64,000 nucleotides of DNA, taken from Pseudomonas sp. 6D_7.1_Bac1. Its GTDB lineage: Bacteria; Pseudomonadota; Gammaproteobacteria; Pseudomonadales; Pseudomonadaceae. Shown here piece by piece: positions 16,323-24,282 of this stretch. Positions within the stretch are counted from its first letter, which is position 1; the number at the start of each line of letters is the position of its first letter. Made by a program: the position numbers and the translations under genes. The stretch spans positions 43,226-107,225 of the forward strand of contig NZ_JANLNW010000016.1 of NCBI RefSeq assembly GCF_025465945.1. The letters run 5' to 3'. The notes beneath the pieces were generated by a model. It was given only the letters and a program-made list of their open reading frames with translations, was not told where the DNA came from and searched no databases.

Positions 16323-17228
16323 TCAATATCCCGGCGCATCCTGATCGGCATATTGCAGCAACCCTTCAACCAGCGCGTCGAAGGTCGTGCGGCATCGCGG
16401 GCTGTTGCGCAAGTCCTCGTGCATCGTGACCCAGGTTTCCATCCCCAGCGAAACCGAGGTCGTCAGCACACGTTGCAGCGTTGCGTCACGCTTGGCCAGC
16501 GGAACCTGGCAGAAACCGATGCCCGCGCCTGCACGTATCAGCGCTAACTGCGCAAGGTCGCTGTCGCTGCTCAGTGAGAAGAGGTGGCGGTCAATGCCTT
16601 TTATGGATTTGCCGATACTACGGATAAAGGCATTCGACTGGTCGTAACCGATGATCGAATGGCTGGCCAGTTCGTTGAGGTCGCACGGTGTTCCGTGTTG
16701 GCTCAAGTATTCTGCGCGCGCATACAGCCCAAGTTCGAGTCGACCGATACGGCGCGCCACGAGTTGCTCTTGGCGGGGACGCAACATGCGCACGGCGATG
16801 TCGGCTTCAAGCTGCAAGAGATCCACGACGCGGTTGGTCAGTACGAGCTCTACTTTCAACGCGGGATGTTGTTGGCGAAGCCGCGCGATGATGGGTGGCA
16901 ATACCTCCACGCCAATCACGTCGCTGGCTGAAATACGGACAATCCCGTGTACTGCCGTGCCCCGGCTTGAGGCTGCTCGCTCAATGGAGGCGGCTGTACT
17001 TTCCATGGTTTGTGCGTGGGCGCGCAGGGTCAGCGCCACTTCGGTGGGCATCAGTCCTGTTTGTGATCGTGTAAACAAGGCAACACCCAGGGCCTTTTCG
17101 AGCGCGGCGATATGCCGGCCGACCGTTGGCTGTGTGATGCCGAGCAAGCGCGCCGCGCCCGACAGCGATCCTTCATTGAGTACCCCCAGGAAGGATCGAT
17201 AAAGCTCCCAAGCAATATTCGATGCCAT
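16323..17228 (-). CDS. LysR-family transcriptional regulator
   Basis: The 301-residue protein has the LysR winged helix (GVLNEGSLSGAARLLGITQPTVGRHIAALEKALG, residues about 15-48, described here in parts) and a C-terminal periplasmic-binding-like effector domain. It is divergent from the epimerase/dehydratase gene at 17323 with 94 bases between, the usual layout for a LysR protein controlling its neighbour. The inducer is unknown. Its ATG lies inside a near-palindromic ATGCATAAATGTATAGCAT. Confidence 0.9.
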   Translation of the reverse strand: MASNIAWELYRSFLGVLNEGSLSGAARLLGITQPTVGRHIAALEKALGVALFTRSQTGLMPTEVALTLRAHAQTMESTAASIERAASSRGTAVHGIVRISASDVIGVEVLPPIIARLRQQHPALKVELVLTNRVVDLLQLEADIAVRMLRPRQEQLVARRIGRLELGLYARAEYLSQHGTPCDLNELASHSIIGYDQSNAFIRSIGKSIKGIDRHLFSLSSDSDLAQLALIRAGAGIGFCQVPLAKRDATLQRVLTTSVSLGMETWVTMHEDLRNSPRCRTTFDALVEGLLQYADQDAPGY

Positions 17229-17275
17229 GCATAAATGTATAGCATCACGCCTGTTTTCTGCAATTTATCTATAGT
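17226..17275. promoter_or_regulatory. Putative LysR operator region between divergent genes
   Basis: The 94-base intergenic region contains ATGCATAAATGTATAGCAT next to the regulator start, and a related AT-rich block TTTATCTATAGTG closer to the epimerase gene. These imperfect dyads fit LysR recognition and activation sites, but the assignment rests on position and symmetry only. Confidence 0.4.
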
Positions 17276-17322
17276 GTTCGACCGCCTAGGATCAAGCTCT
17301 CTATAACCTTGAGGCGTCGGGC

Positions 17323-18312
17323 ATGAAGAGCAATAAAGTGTTGGTGCTGGGAGCGACGGGAGGGATTGGCGGGGAAGTGGCGCGCCAATTGAAATCCGCC
17401 GGTTGGGAGGTTTGTGCGCTATCGCGTCATGTCGAGAAGGGGATCGATCAACTGGAGGGGCTCACGTGGTTGCAGGGCGATGCGTTGAATCGGCAGGATG
17501 TTACCGAGGCGGCCAAGGGATGCTCGGTGATCGTGCATGCGGTCAATCCTCCGGGTTATCGCCGATGGTCGGAACTGGTGCTGCCGATGCTTGATAACAC
17601 CATCGCGGCGGCCCTGGTTGAAGGGGCGACCATCGTTCTGCCCGGCACGGTTTACAACTTTGGCCCTGATGCCTTTCCGGTATTGCATGAACATTCACGC
17701 CAGCATCCGCAAACGCGCAAGGGCGCCATTCGGGTGGAAATGGAGCAGCGCTTGCGCAAGGCCGCCGGCGATGGCGCTCGTGTGTTGATTGTGCGCGCCG
17801 GAGATTTTTTTGGACCCCGAGCCGGCAACAACTGGTTTTCAATGGGGCTGATCAAACCGGGAAGGCCCGTCAAGGCAGTGAATTATCCGGGTGAGCGAGG
17901 CGTTGCTCACCAATGGGCCTACCTGCCCGACGTTGCGCGGACCATGGTCCAGTTGCTGGAGCGCCGTACCATGCTCGACGCCTTCGAAAGTTTTCATATG
18001 GCGGGTCATCTGGACATCGACGGTACTCAGATGAGTCGCGCTATCCAGCGAGTTGTTTTTCAGCACACGGGCACGCAGCCGCGTGTGACAGCGTTTCCGT
18101 GGTGGTTGCTGAACGTGGCTGCACCCTTTGTCGTCACTTTCCGTGAAATGCTGGAGATGCGCTATCTGTGGCGCACGCCGGTGCAGATGGACAATGCGCG
18201 ATTGATCGAAGTGCTGGGGAGTGAGCCGCATACGCCTTTGGATGAGGCCGTTGAGGCAGCGCTGGTAGGGGTGGGGTGTATCAGTCGAGACGCTGTAGCG
18301 ATGAATTCCTGA
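17323..18312 (+). CDS. NAD-dependent epimerase/dehydratase family protein
   Basis: A 329-residue extended-SDR protein with the N-terminal dinucleotide motif VLGATGGIGGEVA. The region of the active site reads LPGTVYNFGP, where the tyrosine is present but the classical YxxxK lysine is not obvious. The substrate could be a nucleotide sugar or a small ketone. It is probably activated or repressed by the divergent LysR protein. No further gene joins it in an operon, since the next gene is convergent. Confidence 0.82.
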   Translation: MKSNKVLVLGATGGIGGEVARQLKSAGWEVCALSRHVEKGIDQLEGLTWLQGDALNRQDVTEAAKGCSVIVHAVNPPGYRRWSELVLPMLDNTIAAALVEGATIVLPGTVYNFGPDAFPVLHEHSRQHPQTRKGAIRVEMEQRLRKAAGDGARVLIVRAGDFFGPRAGNNWFSMGLIKPGRPVKAVNYPGERGVAHQWAYLPDVARTMVQLLERRTMLDAFESFHMAGHLDIDGTQMSRAIQRVVFQHTGTQPRVTAFPWWLLNVAAPFVVTFREMLEMRYLWRTPVQMDNARLIEVLGSEPHTPLDEAVEAALVGVGCISRDAVAMNS

Positions 18313-18354
18313 AGCCTTGACCCGAGACCGGCTAATGGGTCTCGTCCTTTGCTT

Positions 18355-18549
18355 TCACTGGTTGACTTGAGTTTCACAGACAAAGTAATTGGTCTTGCGA
18401 TTCTTGGCCGTGAGATCAGCCGTCAGCTGCTTGGCGGCAGCGGTGCACTGCTTGTAAGCGTTAGCCTGCGCCCAGTGTTCGACGGCTATCACCTGGCAGT
18501 CCGTGCGAGATGCGTCAGTGCACAGGTACAGCAGTAAAAATACCGTCAT
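18355..18549 (-). CDS. 64-residue small protein with four cysteines
   Basis: GGAGG lies five bases ahead of the ATG at 18549, which decides the start; the frame runs on upstream with no site. The short hydrophobic N terminus (TVFLLLYLC) may be a signal or anchor. The rest (CQVIAVEHW, YKQCTAAAKQLTADL, YFVCETQ) has a spaced Cys pattern suited to disulphides outside the cytoplasm. It slightly recalls DUF1482-type small proteins, but I am not sure. It converges with the epimerase gene. Confidence 0.55.
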   Translation of the reverse strand: MTVFLLLYLCTDASRTDCQVIAVEHWAQANAYKQCTAAAKQLTADLTAKNRKTNYFVCETQVNQ

Positions 18550-18811
18550 ACAACCTCCTGTGCGCGTAACACCAAAACCATCAGCTAAACCCGGGTCGCA
18601 ACAGTACTTAGCAAGTAAAGCTGATGGGCGTTTTATCTGTCGGAAAGAGGTCGGTGAGGTCGGAGTCTTTTTCGGGCCGTTCGTCGGGTGTTTCGCATTT
18701 GAATCATTGGTCCGAGAATGACCGGCTAGTCTCAAAAACCTTGAAGGTCGGTACTTTTTAGTTAGGCAATCAGTTGCTTGCCGGTATCGATCTGTTTGGA
18801 GGGACTGATAG

Positions 18812-19003
18812 ATGAGCAATCCTTACATTGAAGACGATGGAGCTGAGTACCCGGTTAACAACTGTGTGCAGTGTGGTCAGACGGATTATGTGGCGGGGTT
18901 TGGTGAAACGCCGACCAAGCCGGGCAAGGCCAAGTTGCCAGCGATGACAAAAACCACCGCAAAGCCGTTTATGCCCAAGGTTGCAGCACCCGTGCGCAAG
19001 TAA
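18812..19003 (+). CDS. 63-residue protein with a CxxC pair
   Basis: GGAGG stands nine to ten bases before the ATG, and a strong terminator follows at 19018. The N-terminal half holds NNCVQCGQTDYV, a CxxC knuckle that could bind zinc. The C-terminal half is Lys/Pro/Thr-rich and probably unstructured. The function is unknown. Confidence 0.55.
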   Translation: MSNPYIEDDGAEYPVNNCVQCGQTDYVAGFGETPTKPGKAKLPAMTKTTAKPFMPKVAAPVRK

Positions 19004-19017
19004 CCGAAAGGTACGCA

Positions 19018-19043
19018 AACCCCGCCATTGAGCGGGGTTTTTT
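19018..19043 (+). terminator. Intrinsic terminator after the CxxC gene
   Basis: AACCCCGC and GCGGGGTT pair around a six-base loop and are followed by TTTT. Confidence 0.9.
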
Positions 19044-19219
19044 GTGAGTGATGTTTGGACGCATAGCAGTTAGGGGAGGGCTTAAGGCGTGTCATACGCG
19101 GTATCAAAGTGAGCGATTGTCGGGTTTCTTTCACGCTTCTTTCACAAGCACGTCCGTAGGCTCAGCTCATCCGTTACAAAGCAATTCCATTAGCCCGTCT
19201 CCCCAGCGGGCTTTTTTTT
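19044..19219 (+). ncRNA. Candidate small RNA ending at a strong terminator
   Basis: Between two transcription units lies about 150 bases without a gene that nevertheless ends in a second, complete intrinsic terminator (AGCCCG/CGGGCT then eight T, 19192-19219). Something must be transcribed into it. The stretch holds TTTCTTTCACGCTTCTTTC, a pyrimidine-rich unpaired tract of the sort that base-pairs with ribosome binding sites. The 5' end is not defined. Confidence 0.35.
19192..19219 (+). terminator. Intrinsic terminator with eight-T tract
   Basis: AGCCCG pairs with CGGGCT around a nine-base loop and is followed by an uninterrupted T run. Its T run overlaps the -35 of the next promoter. Confidence 0.85.
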
Positions 19220-19245
19220 GCCTGCGATAAAACTCTTGGCATAAT
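19217..19245 (+). promoter_or_regulatory. Sigma-70-like promoter of the glycine-zipper gene
   Basis: TTTGCC (19217-19222) and CATAAT (19240-19245) are 17 bases apart. The leader to the ATG at 19358 is about 105 bases and includes GGTTCATTGACTGAACC, a stem-loop. Confidence 0.45.
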
Positions 19246-19357
19246 AGCTGTCCAACCCTCGCGCTCAGGAGAGTTGAGCTGGTTCATTGACTGAACCGAC
19301 TGCCTTTTCAGAGCATCCAATTTATTACTAATCAGTACCCTTTTTGAGGTTCATGTC

Positions 19358-19705
19358 ATGCGTTTAACTCTGCCTGCTCTGGTTCTGGGTCTTTTGGTCG
19401 CTCAAGGCGCAATGGCTGCCGGTGACGGCTCCGCAGCGCTCGGCGGTGGTCTGGGTGGTGCGCTGGGCAATGTGGTCGGTCAGAAGCTCGGTGGCAGCAC
19501 CGGCGCAGCGATTGGTGCAGGCGTTGCGGGCGCAGCGGGCAGTGCTGCCGGCGCGCGCAAGGGCCACCGCGCTAAAGCTGCAATCGGCGGTGGTGTAGGC
19601 GCGGCGGGTGGTTCGGTTATCGGTAACTCGCTGGGCGGCAAGACCGGCTCCGCCATCGGTGCTGGCCTTGGTGGCGCAGCCGGCGGTGCGCTCATGGGCA
19701 AGTAG
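19358..19705 (+). CDS. Glycine-zipper exported protein
   Basis: The 115-residue precursor has a signal peptide (residues 1-20, ending AMA). The mature part is almost only Gly, Ala, Ser and a few basic residues, in GxxxG repeats (GGGLGGALG, GAAIGAGVAGAAG, GSVIGNSLGG). These glycine zippers pack as membrane-spanning helical hairpins. Relatives are outer-membrane or periplasmic proteins of unknown function. GAGG precedes the ATG, and the gene has its own promoter and terminator. Confidence 0.8.
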   Translation: MRLTLPALVLGLLVAQGAMAAGDGSAALGGGLGGALGNVVGQKLGGSTGAAIGAGVAGAAGSAAGARKGHRAKAAIGGGVGAAGGSVIGNSLGGKTGSAIGAGLGGAAGGALMGK

Positions 19706-19736
19706 GGGGCACTGATTCCAGCGGTACGATTCGCAC

Positions 19737-19762
19737 AAGCCCGGCTAATTGCCGGGCTTTTT
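19737..19762 (+). terminator. Intrinsic terminator after the glycine-zipper gene
   Basis: AAGCCCGGC pairs with GCCGGGCTT around TAATT and is followed by TTT. Confidence 0.9.
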
Positions 19763-19837
19763 CATTCCAGGTGACTCGCGCACTAGCACCCCATGCTAGT
19801 GCGCGGCCTGAGTCCTGACCCTGCAATGAGGCTGATT

Positions 19838-20164
19838 TTACAACTCCAATTGATCAGCCCTGATCCCGAATGCCATGGCGATCTTCTCTCGAGTGGCACG
19901 GCGTGGTTTGCTCACTGCCTCCTGCTGGGCGAACGCAGGTTGTGAAATTCCCATCCGCTTTGCCACTTCCTCCTGAGTCAGGTTCAGGTGTTCGCGCCAG
20001 GCGCGGATCGGGGTGGCACCGTCGACGATACGACTGACCACTTGATGAGGAATCAGCTCGGTGTCGCCGTGTTGAGCGACATACTGCTGGTAGGGGATGA
20101 CCACAAAGGCCGGTTCACCGTCCGGGCCGTTGATGATTTGTATGTCAGTAGGTGCGTTCGTCAC
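19838..20164 (-). CDS. XRE-family antitoxin (HigA-like)
   Basis: A 108-residue protein with a C-terminal helix-turn-helix (LNLTQEEVAKRMGISQPA). Its N-terminal segment (DIQIINGPDGEPAFVVIPYQQY) is typical of antitoxins that bind a RelE-type toxin. Its start overlaps the toxin's end by 20 bases, so the two are translated together. It should neutralise the toxin and repress the pair by binding the palindromes at 20419-20455. Toxin-first order matches HigBA modules. Confidence 0.85.
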   Translation of the reverse strand: MTNAPTDIQIINGPDGEPAFVVIPYQQYVAQHGDTELIPHQVVSRIVDGATPIRAWREHLNLTQEEVAKRMGISQPAFAQQEAVSKPRRATREKIAMAFGIRADQLEL

Positions 20165-20399
20165 GTTTTTTTACCTCTTGAATGCTGACCACCTGGACCG
20201 AGCCGTCCCAGTCAAACAGAACCCGATAGTGACCGACTCTCAGGCGATACCCACAATCATGCAGGGCCAGCGCCTTGACGTTGATTGCGTCGGGCATGCG
20301 CTCCAGCTGCGTTACGGCATCGCGGATTTGCGCCCGGTGCTCCGTGTGTACCCTGAGCAGTTGCTTTACGGCTTTGCGGGTCCAGTAGATTTCGTTCAT
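20145..20399 (-). CDS. RelE/ParE-family toxin
   Basis: The 84-residue protein fits the RelE/ParE fold: MNEIYWTRKAVKQLLR at the N terminus, the ALALHDCGYRLRVGHYRVLFDW core and a basic end (EVKKRDERTY). The core R-x-R-V-G-x-Y-R-V-x-F pattern is the family signature. RelE-like members cut mRNA on the ribosome, ParE-like members inhibit gyrase; the pattern and conserved Arg/Tyr end favour an mRNA interferase, but this is inference. Confidence 0.87.
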   Translation of the reverse strand: MNEIYWTRKAVKQLLRVHTEHRAQIRDAVTQLERMPDAINVKALALHDCGYRLRVGHYRVLFDWDGSVQVVSIQEVKKRDERTY

Positions 20400-20418
20400 G
20401 AGATCTTAATAAGTCTTC

Positions 20419-20455
20419 CATAAGTTATGCAATGATTTTCTTATATTTCTATAAG
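20419..20455 (-). promoter_or_regulatory. Operator palindromes of the toxin-antitoxin pair
   Basis: Two AT-rich dyads precede the toxin gene: CATAA-G-TTATG (20419-20429) and CTTATA-TTTC-TATAAG (20440-20455). They are 24 bases apart centre to centre, close to two helical turns. They are the likely autoregulatory sites. Confidence 0.6.
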
Positions 20456-20654
20456 TAACCGTGCGGCGCTTTCCTTGCGCTCTCCACTCACCCTAGGCCG
20501 TGATCTGAAGGGTAGGGGCGGCAAACAGTTGCTGCATGTGAATCGCGCTCGCTATGCTGCCGAACCCTTTGATCGATCCCTCTTTGATCGATCAAGGCAC
20601 TGGCCGTACCTGAGCCGCCTCCCGGAATGTTGTGTTGATAACGGATCAGATGCG

Positions 20655-21347
20655 ATGAATGCACCGCTCGACTTCGGCCCGATCAAGGCCGTGATTTTCG
20701 ATATGGATGGTTTGCTGCTCGATACCGAGGGCATTTACACCGAGGTCACGCAAATCATTGCCGAACGCTACGGCCGAACCTTTGACTGGAGCATCAAGCA
20801 GAACATCATCGGCCGCGGCGCCGGTGATCTGGCGCGCTATGTCGTCGAGGCGCTGGACCTGCCGATCAGCGCTGAAGAGTTTCTGGTGATCCGCGAGCCG
20901 TTGATGCGTGAGCGCTTTCCGCGTGCGCTGGCGATGCCGGGTGCGCAAGAGCTGGTCCAGCATTTGAAAGCGAACAACATTCCGATTGCCGTGGGCACCA
21001 GCTCCTCGAGTCAGTCCTTCGGGCAGAAAACCACGTTGCATGGCGATTGGTTTGCGCTGTTCGACACCATCGTGACGGCTGATGACCCTGAAGTGGGCGC
21101 GGCCAAACCTGCACCGGATATTTTCCTGACCGCTGCGCGCCGCTTGGGTGTGGCACCGCAGGATTGTCTGGTGTTTGAAGACTCGCCGTTTGGCGTCACT
21201 GCAGCGAAAGCGGCGGGGATGACCGCGATTGCCGTGCCGGATGCCGCCATGGCTGACGAAAAGTATGCGCATGCCGACAGCATTCTTCGTACGTTAAAAG
21301 CGTTCCAACCGCACGCGTACGGTTTGCCGGCACTCGAGCGGGTGTGA
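20655..21347 (+). CDS. HAD-superfamily hydrolase, subfamily IA
   Basis: The start at 20655 gives 230 residues, the normal length; the frame continues upstream without a site. Motif I is FDMDGLLLDTEG (nucleophile Asp and proton donor Asp), motif II is VGTSSSS, and motif III/IV is KPAPDIFLTAA ... VFEDSPFGVTAA. It has a cap domain between motifs I and II. Closest known relatives are phosphatases of pseudouridine 5'-phosphate or sugar phosphates. It ends at a terminator shared with the convergent SDR gene. Confidence 0.88.
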   Translation: MNAPLDFGPIKAVIFDMDGLLLDTEGIYTEVTQIIAERYGRTFDWSIKQNIIGRGAGDLARYVVEALDLPISAEEFLVIREPLMRERFPRALAMPGAQELVQHLKANNIPIAVGTSSSSQSFGQKTTLHGDWFALFDTIVTADDPEVGAAKPAPDIFLTAARRLGVAPQDCLVFEDSPFGVTAAKAAGMTAIAVPDAAMADEKYAHADSILRTLKAFQPHAYGLPALERV

Positions 21348-21363
21348 CGGGTAAACACTGAAC

Positions 21364-21409
21364 AACAAAACGCCGGGCAACCTGATCAAAGGTTGCCCGG
21401 CGTTTTGTT
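21364..21409. terminator. Bidirectional intrinsic terminator (19-bp perfect stem)
   Basis: AACAAAACGCCGGGCAACC and its exact complement flank an eight-base loop, with T runs on both strands. It separates the convergent HAD and SDR genes. Confidence 0.92.
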
Positions 21410-21432
21410 TTTTGCGGCACGAGGGCCGTGAA

Positions 21433-22179
21433 TCAGGCGCCAAAACCACCGTCGATGGTCAGGCTGGCACCGGTGATGTAGCCGGTTTCCGGGCCGGCCA
21501 GGTAGGCGACGAAACTGGCGATCTCGGAGGCGTTGCCATAGCGACCAACGGCCATCAGCGGGATCAGGCTCTCGGCGAAATCGCCGTGGGCCGGGTTCAT
21601 GTCGGTATCGACCGGGCCAGGCTGCACGTTATTGATGGTGATGCCCCGTGGACCCAGGTCGCGGGCCAGGCCTTTGGTCAAGCCGACCAGCGCCGCCTTG
21701 CTCATGGCGTAAGGGCCGCCACCCGCGAAGGGCATGCGGTCGGCGTTGGTACTGCCGATGTTGATGATCCGACCGCCTTCGGTCATGTGTTTGGCGGCTT
21801 CTTGAGTCGCAATGAACACACTGCGTACGTTGATTGCCAGGGTTTGGTCGAAGTCTTCGAGTTTGAAATCTTCCAGTGGGGCAACGGCCAGCACACCTGC
21901 GTTGTTGACCAGAATATCGAGGCGACCAAAAGTTTCGACGGTGCTGTTTACCGCGTTGCGAATAGCTACTGCATCAGCGCTATCGGCCTTGATGGCCAGC
22001 GCTTTGCCGCCGATAGCCCTGATGCTGTTCTGCAATTCTTCAGCCTTGGCAGCGGAGCTGATGTAAGTGAAGGCAACCGCGGCGCCTTCAGCGGCCAGGC
22101 GTTTGACGATGGCGGCGCCGATGCCGCGGGAGCCGCCCTGGATCAGGGCTACTTTACTGCTGAGGTTCTGAGTGGTCAT
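21433..22179 (-). CDS. SDR-family NAD(P)-dependent oxidoreductase
   Basis: The start at 22179 (GGAG eight bases upstream) gives 248 residues, the classical SDR length. Visible motifs are the cofactor site QGGSRGIGAAI, NNAGVLAV, the catalytic Ser in INIGST and YAMSKAAL with the intact YxxxK. It reduces a carbonyl or oxidises an alcohol of unknown identity. It is divergent from a LysR regulator at 22304, which probably controls it. Confidence 0.9.
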   Translation of the reverse strand: MTTQNLSSKVALIQGGSRGIGAAIVKRLAAEGAAVAFTYISSAAKAEELQNSIRAIGGKALAIKADSADAVAIRNAVNSTVETFGRLDILVNNAGVLAVAPLEDFKLEDFDQTLAINVRSVFIATQEAAKHMTEGGRIINIGSTNADRMPFAGGGPYAMSKAALVGLTKGLARDLGPRGITINNVQPGPVDTDMNPAHGDFAESLIPLMAVGRYGNASEIASFVAYLAGPETGYITGASLTIDGGFGA

Positions 22180-22255
22180 GTCGTTCTCCAAAAGTACAAG
22201 GCGGACTGCCTTGTTGTTGGAATCGAGTATCAGCCTCGGATTACCTGCCGTGTAG

Positions 22256-22296
22256 ACGGTCATTGCTATAGTCTGTGTAAACCAAAAGTTTATAGT
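22256..22296. promoter_or_regulatory. Putative LysR-binding region between SDR and LysR genes
   Basis: The divergent spacer of 124 bases contains GTAAACCAAAAGTTTAT, an AAAC/GTTT dyad, flanked by CTATAG on the left and TATAG on the right. Position and symmetry fit a LysR autoregulatory site. No core promoter was assigned. Confidence 0.4.
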
Positions 22297-22303
22297 GACG
22301 ACC

Positions 22304-23227
22304 ATGGAAACCTTCAGCAGTATCGAATGCTTCGTGCGCAGCGCCGAGGTCGGCAGCTTTGCCGAAGCCGCGCGGCGCTTGAGCCTGACCCCGGCCGCGG
22401 TGGGTAAAAGTGTCGCCAAGCTTGAGGCGCGCCTGGGCGTTCGGCTGTTTCAGCGCAGCACGCGCAGCCTGACGCTGACTGAAGCCGGTCAGCTGTTTCT
22501 CGGCGAAGTCAGTGCCAGTCTGCACACTATTCAAAATGCCGTGGCCAATCTGGCCAGCGCCGAAGGACGTCCGGCCGGGACACTTAAAGTCAGCATGGGC
22601 ACGGTGTTTGGGCGGCTGTACATCGTGCCGTTGCTGGGCGAGTTTCTGCGGCGTTTTCCGGCGATCAACCCGGATTGGCATTTCGATAACCGCCAGGTCG
22701 ATCTGATCGGCCAAGGCTTCGACGCGGCGATTGGTGGCGGCTTTGAGTTGCCGCAAGGAGTGGTCGCGCGCAAGCTGACGCCGGCCCACCGGGTGCTGGT
22801 GGCCTCCAGGGATTATCTGGCGCAACGCGAGACGATTCATGAGCCGGATGATTTGCGCCACTGCGACGGGATTCTGATTCGTTCACCGCAGACCGGCCGC
22901 GTGCGTTCCTGGCAACTGACCAGCCGTCGCCAGGAGCACAGCCCGCTGAGCCTCAAGGCGCGGATGACCATGAGTGACTCCGAAGCGGCTTGCGCTACCG
23001 CCGTGCAAGGCTTGGGGATTGCGCTGGTGAGCATGCCGTTCGCGGTTGGCTACCTGAATGCCGGCACCTTGCAGCGCGTGCTGGCGGACTGGTACGTCGA
23101 TGACGGCAACATCTCGATCTACTACGCCGAACACAAACTGCTGCCAGGCAAGACACGGGCATTCGTTGATTTCATCATCGAACAGTTTGCCGGGCAGCAA
23201 TTGGCGCAGCGGTTCAGTGCCGTTTGA
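22304..23227 (+). CDS. LysR-family transcriptional regulator
   Basis: The ATG at 22304 is preferred to a GTG nine bases upstream. The 307-residue product has the LysR helix-turn-helix (VGSFAEAARRLSLTPAA) and a PBP2-type effector domain. It belongs to the group related to CrgA/YafC-like regulators, judged by the METFSSIECFVR opening. It is divergent from the SDR gene and is likely its regulator. Confidence 0.9.
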   Translation: METFSSIECFVRSAEVGSFAEAARRLSLTPAAVGKSVAKLEARLGVRLFQRSTRSLTLTEAGQLFLGEVSASLHTIQNAVANLASAEGRPAGTLKVSMGTVFGRLYIVPLLGEFLRRFPAINPDWHFDNRQVDLIGQGFDAAIGGGFELPQGVVARKLTPAHRVLVASRDYLAQRETIHEPDDLRHCDGILIRSPQTGRVRSWQLTSRRQEHSPLSLKARMTMSDSEAACATAVQGLGIALVSMPFAVGYLNAGTLQRVLADWYVDDGNISIYYAEHKLLPGKTRAFVDFIIEQFAGQQLAQRFSAV

Positions 23228-23252
23228 GCACGTCTCCTGGCCGAGTGCAGAT

Positions 23253-23354
23253 CCTGTGGGAGCGAGCTTGCTCGCGATAGCGGTGTAACAATCAACATTC
23301 AACATCAATGTTGAATGTCAGTCCGTCATCGCGAGCAAGCTCGCTCCCACAGGG
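23253..23354. repeat. REPIN with a nested palindrome
   Basis: Inverted REP copies (GGGAGCGAGCTTGCTCGCGA and its mirror) enclose ACATTCAACAT-CA-ATGTTGAATGT, a second perfect 11-bp inverted repeat. It lies between the LysR gene and cysH. Confidence 0.85.
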
Positions 23355-23373
23355 GATTTTGCAGGGCAGGGGG

Positions 23374-24108
23374 TTATGCTTTTTTGATGATGTTACCCAC
23401 GTGCAAGCCGCACTCTTTCTGCGTGGCTTCTTCCCACCACCAGCGGCCTTCGCGTTCGTGCTGGTTCGGCAGCACAGGGCGGGTGCACGGCTCACAACCA
23501 ATGCTGATGAAACCGCGCTCATGCAGGCTGTTGTACGGCAGCTCCAGCATGCGGATGTAGCCCCAGATTTCTTCGCTGGTCATTTGTGCCAGCGGGTTGA
23601 ATTTGTACAGGGTGCGCTCCGGCGTCGAAAACGCGCTGTCGATTTCCAGCACGGCAACCTGGCTGCGGGTGCCCGGGCTCTGGTCGCGGCGCTGGCCTGT
23701 GGCCCAGGCGCTGACGGTGGACAGCTTGCGACGCAGCGGCTCGATCTTGCGGATGCCGCAGCATTCGCCATGGCCATCCTTGTAGAAACTGAACAGGCCT
23801 TTCTCTTTGACGAAAGGTTCGAGCTTGGTGTAGTCCGGCGAGACCAGTTCGATCTCGATCTTGTAGTGCTCGCGCACCTGATCGATGAAGCGGTAGGTCT
23901 CTGGATGCAAGCGTCCGGTGTCGAGGCTGAAGACTTTGACGTTCTTGTTGATCTTCCAGGCCATGTCCACCAGCACCACATCTTCGGCACCGCTGAAGGA
24001 GATCCACAGGTCGTCCCCGAACTCGGCAAAAGCCAGTTTGAGAATGTCCTGGGCGGATTTGGTGGCATAGGCTGCGGCGAGTTCAGCGACGTCGAACGAT
24101 GGGCTCAT
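23374..24108 (-). CDS. cysH: Adenylyl-sulfate (APS) reductase CysH
   Basis: The 244-residue enzyme reduces activated sulfate to sulfite with thioredoxin, in cysteine biosynthesis. The PP-loop-type fold shows SFSGAEDVV and [12 protein letters not shown]. Two Cys pairs, Cys116-Cys117 (ECCGIRK) and Cys205/Cys208 (GCEPCTR), are the [4Fe-4S] ligands that mark the APS-using, plant/Pseudomonas type rather than the enteric PAPS type. Catalytic Cys233 lies in KECGLH. It is divergent from thrH, the same order as in P. aeruginosa. Confidence 0.95.
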   Translation of the reverse strand: MSPSFDVAELAAAYATKSAQDILKLAFAEFGDDLWISFSGAEDVVLVDMAWKINKNVKVFSLDTGRLHPETYRFIDQVREHYKIEIELVSPDYTKLEPFVKEKGLFSFYKDGHGECCGIRKIEPLRRKLSTVSAWATGQRRDQSPGTRSQVAVLEIDSAFSTPERTLYKFNPLAQMTSEEIWGYIRMLELPYNSLHERGFISIGCEPCTRPVLPNQHEREGRWWWEEATQKECGLHVGNIIKKA

Positions 24109-24282
24109 CAGGGCGGTTTCCTACAGGTCGGTGGCGCTAAGCGCTCTATATAGTGGCGATGGTAGCAAAAACCCGAGGCGACAGGTGCGCTCGTCTGCGT
24201 TGCGTCGGTCAGTACGACTCGCTAGAGTTCGGCAGTCCTTTTGCTCGCTCAATTCAATAATCAATACAAATGGGAGTGTCTT

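Noticed and set aside
18550..18819. Long upstream extension of the 64-residue gene
   Set aside because: The extension has no ribosome binding site, whereas GGAGG is placed exactly before the ATG at 18549.
21412..22407. 331-codon plus-strand frame opposite the SDR gene
   Set aside because: The minus strand encodes an SDR with complete motifs and a good ribosome binding site; the plus frame has neither.
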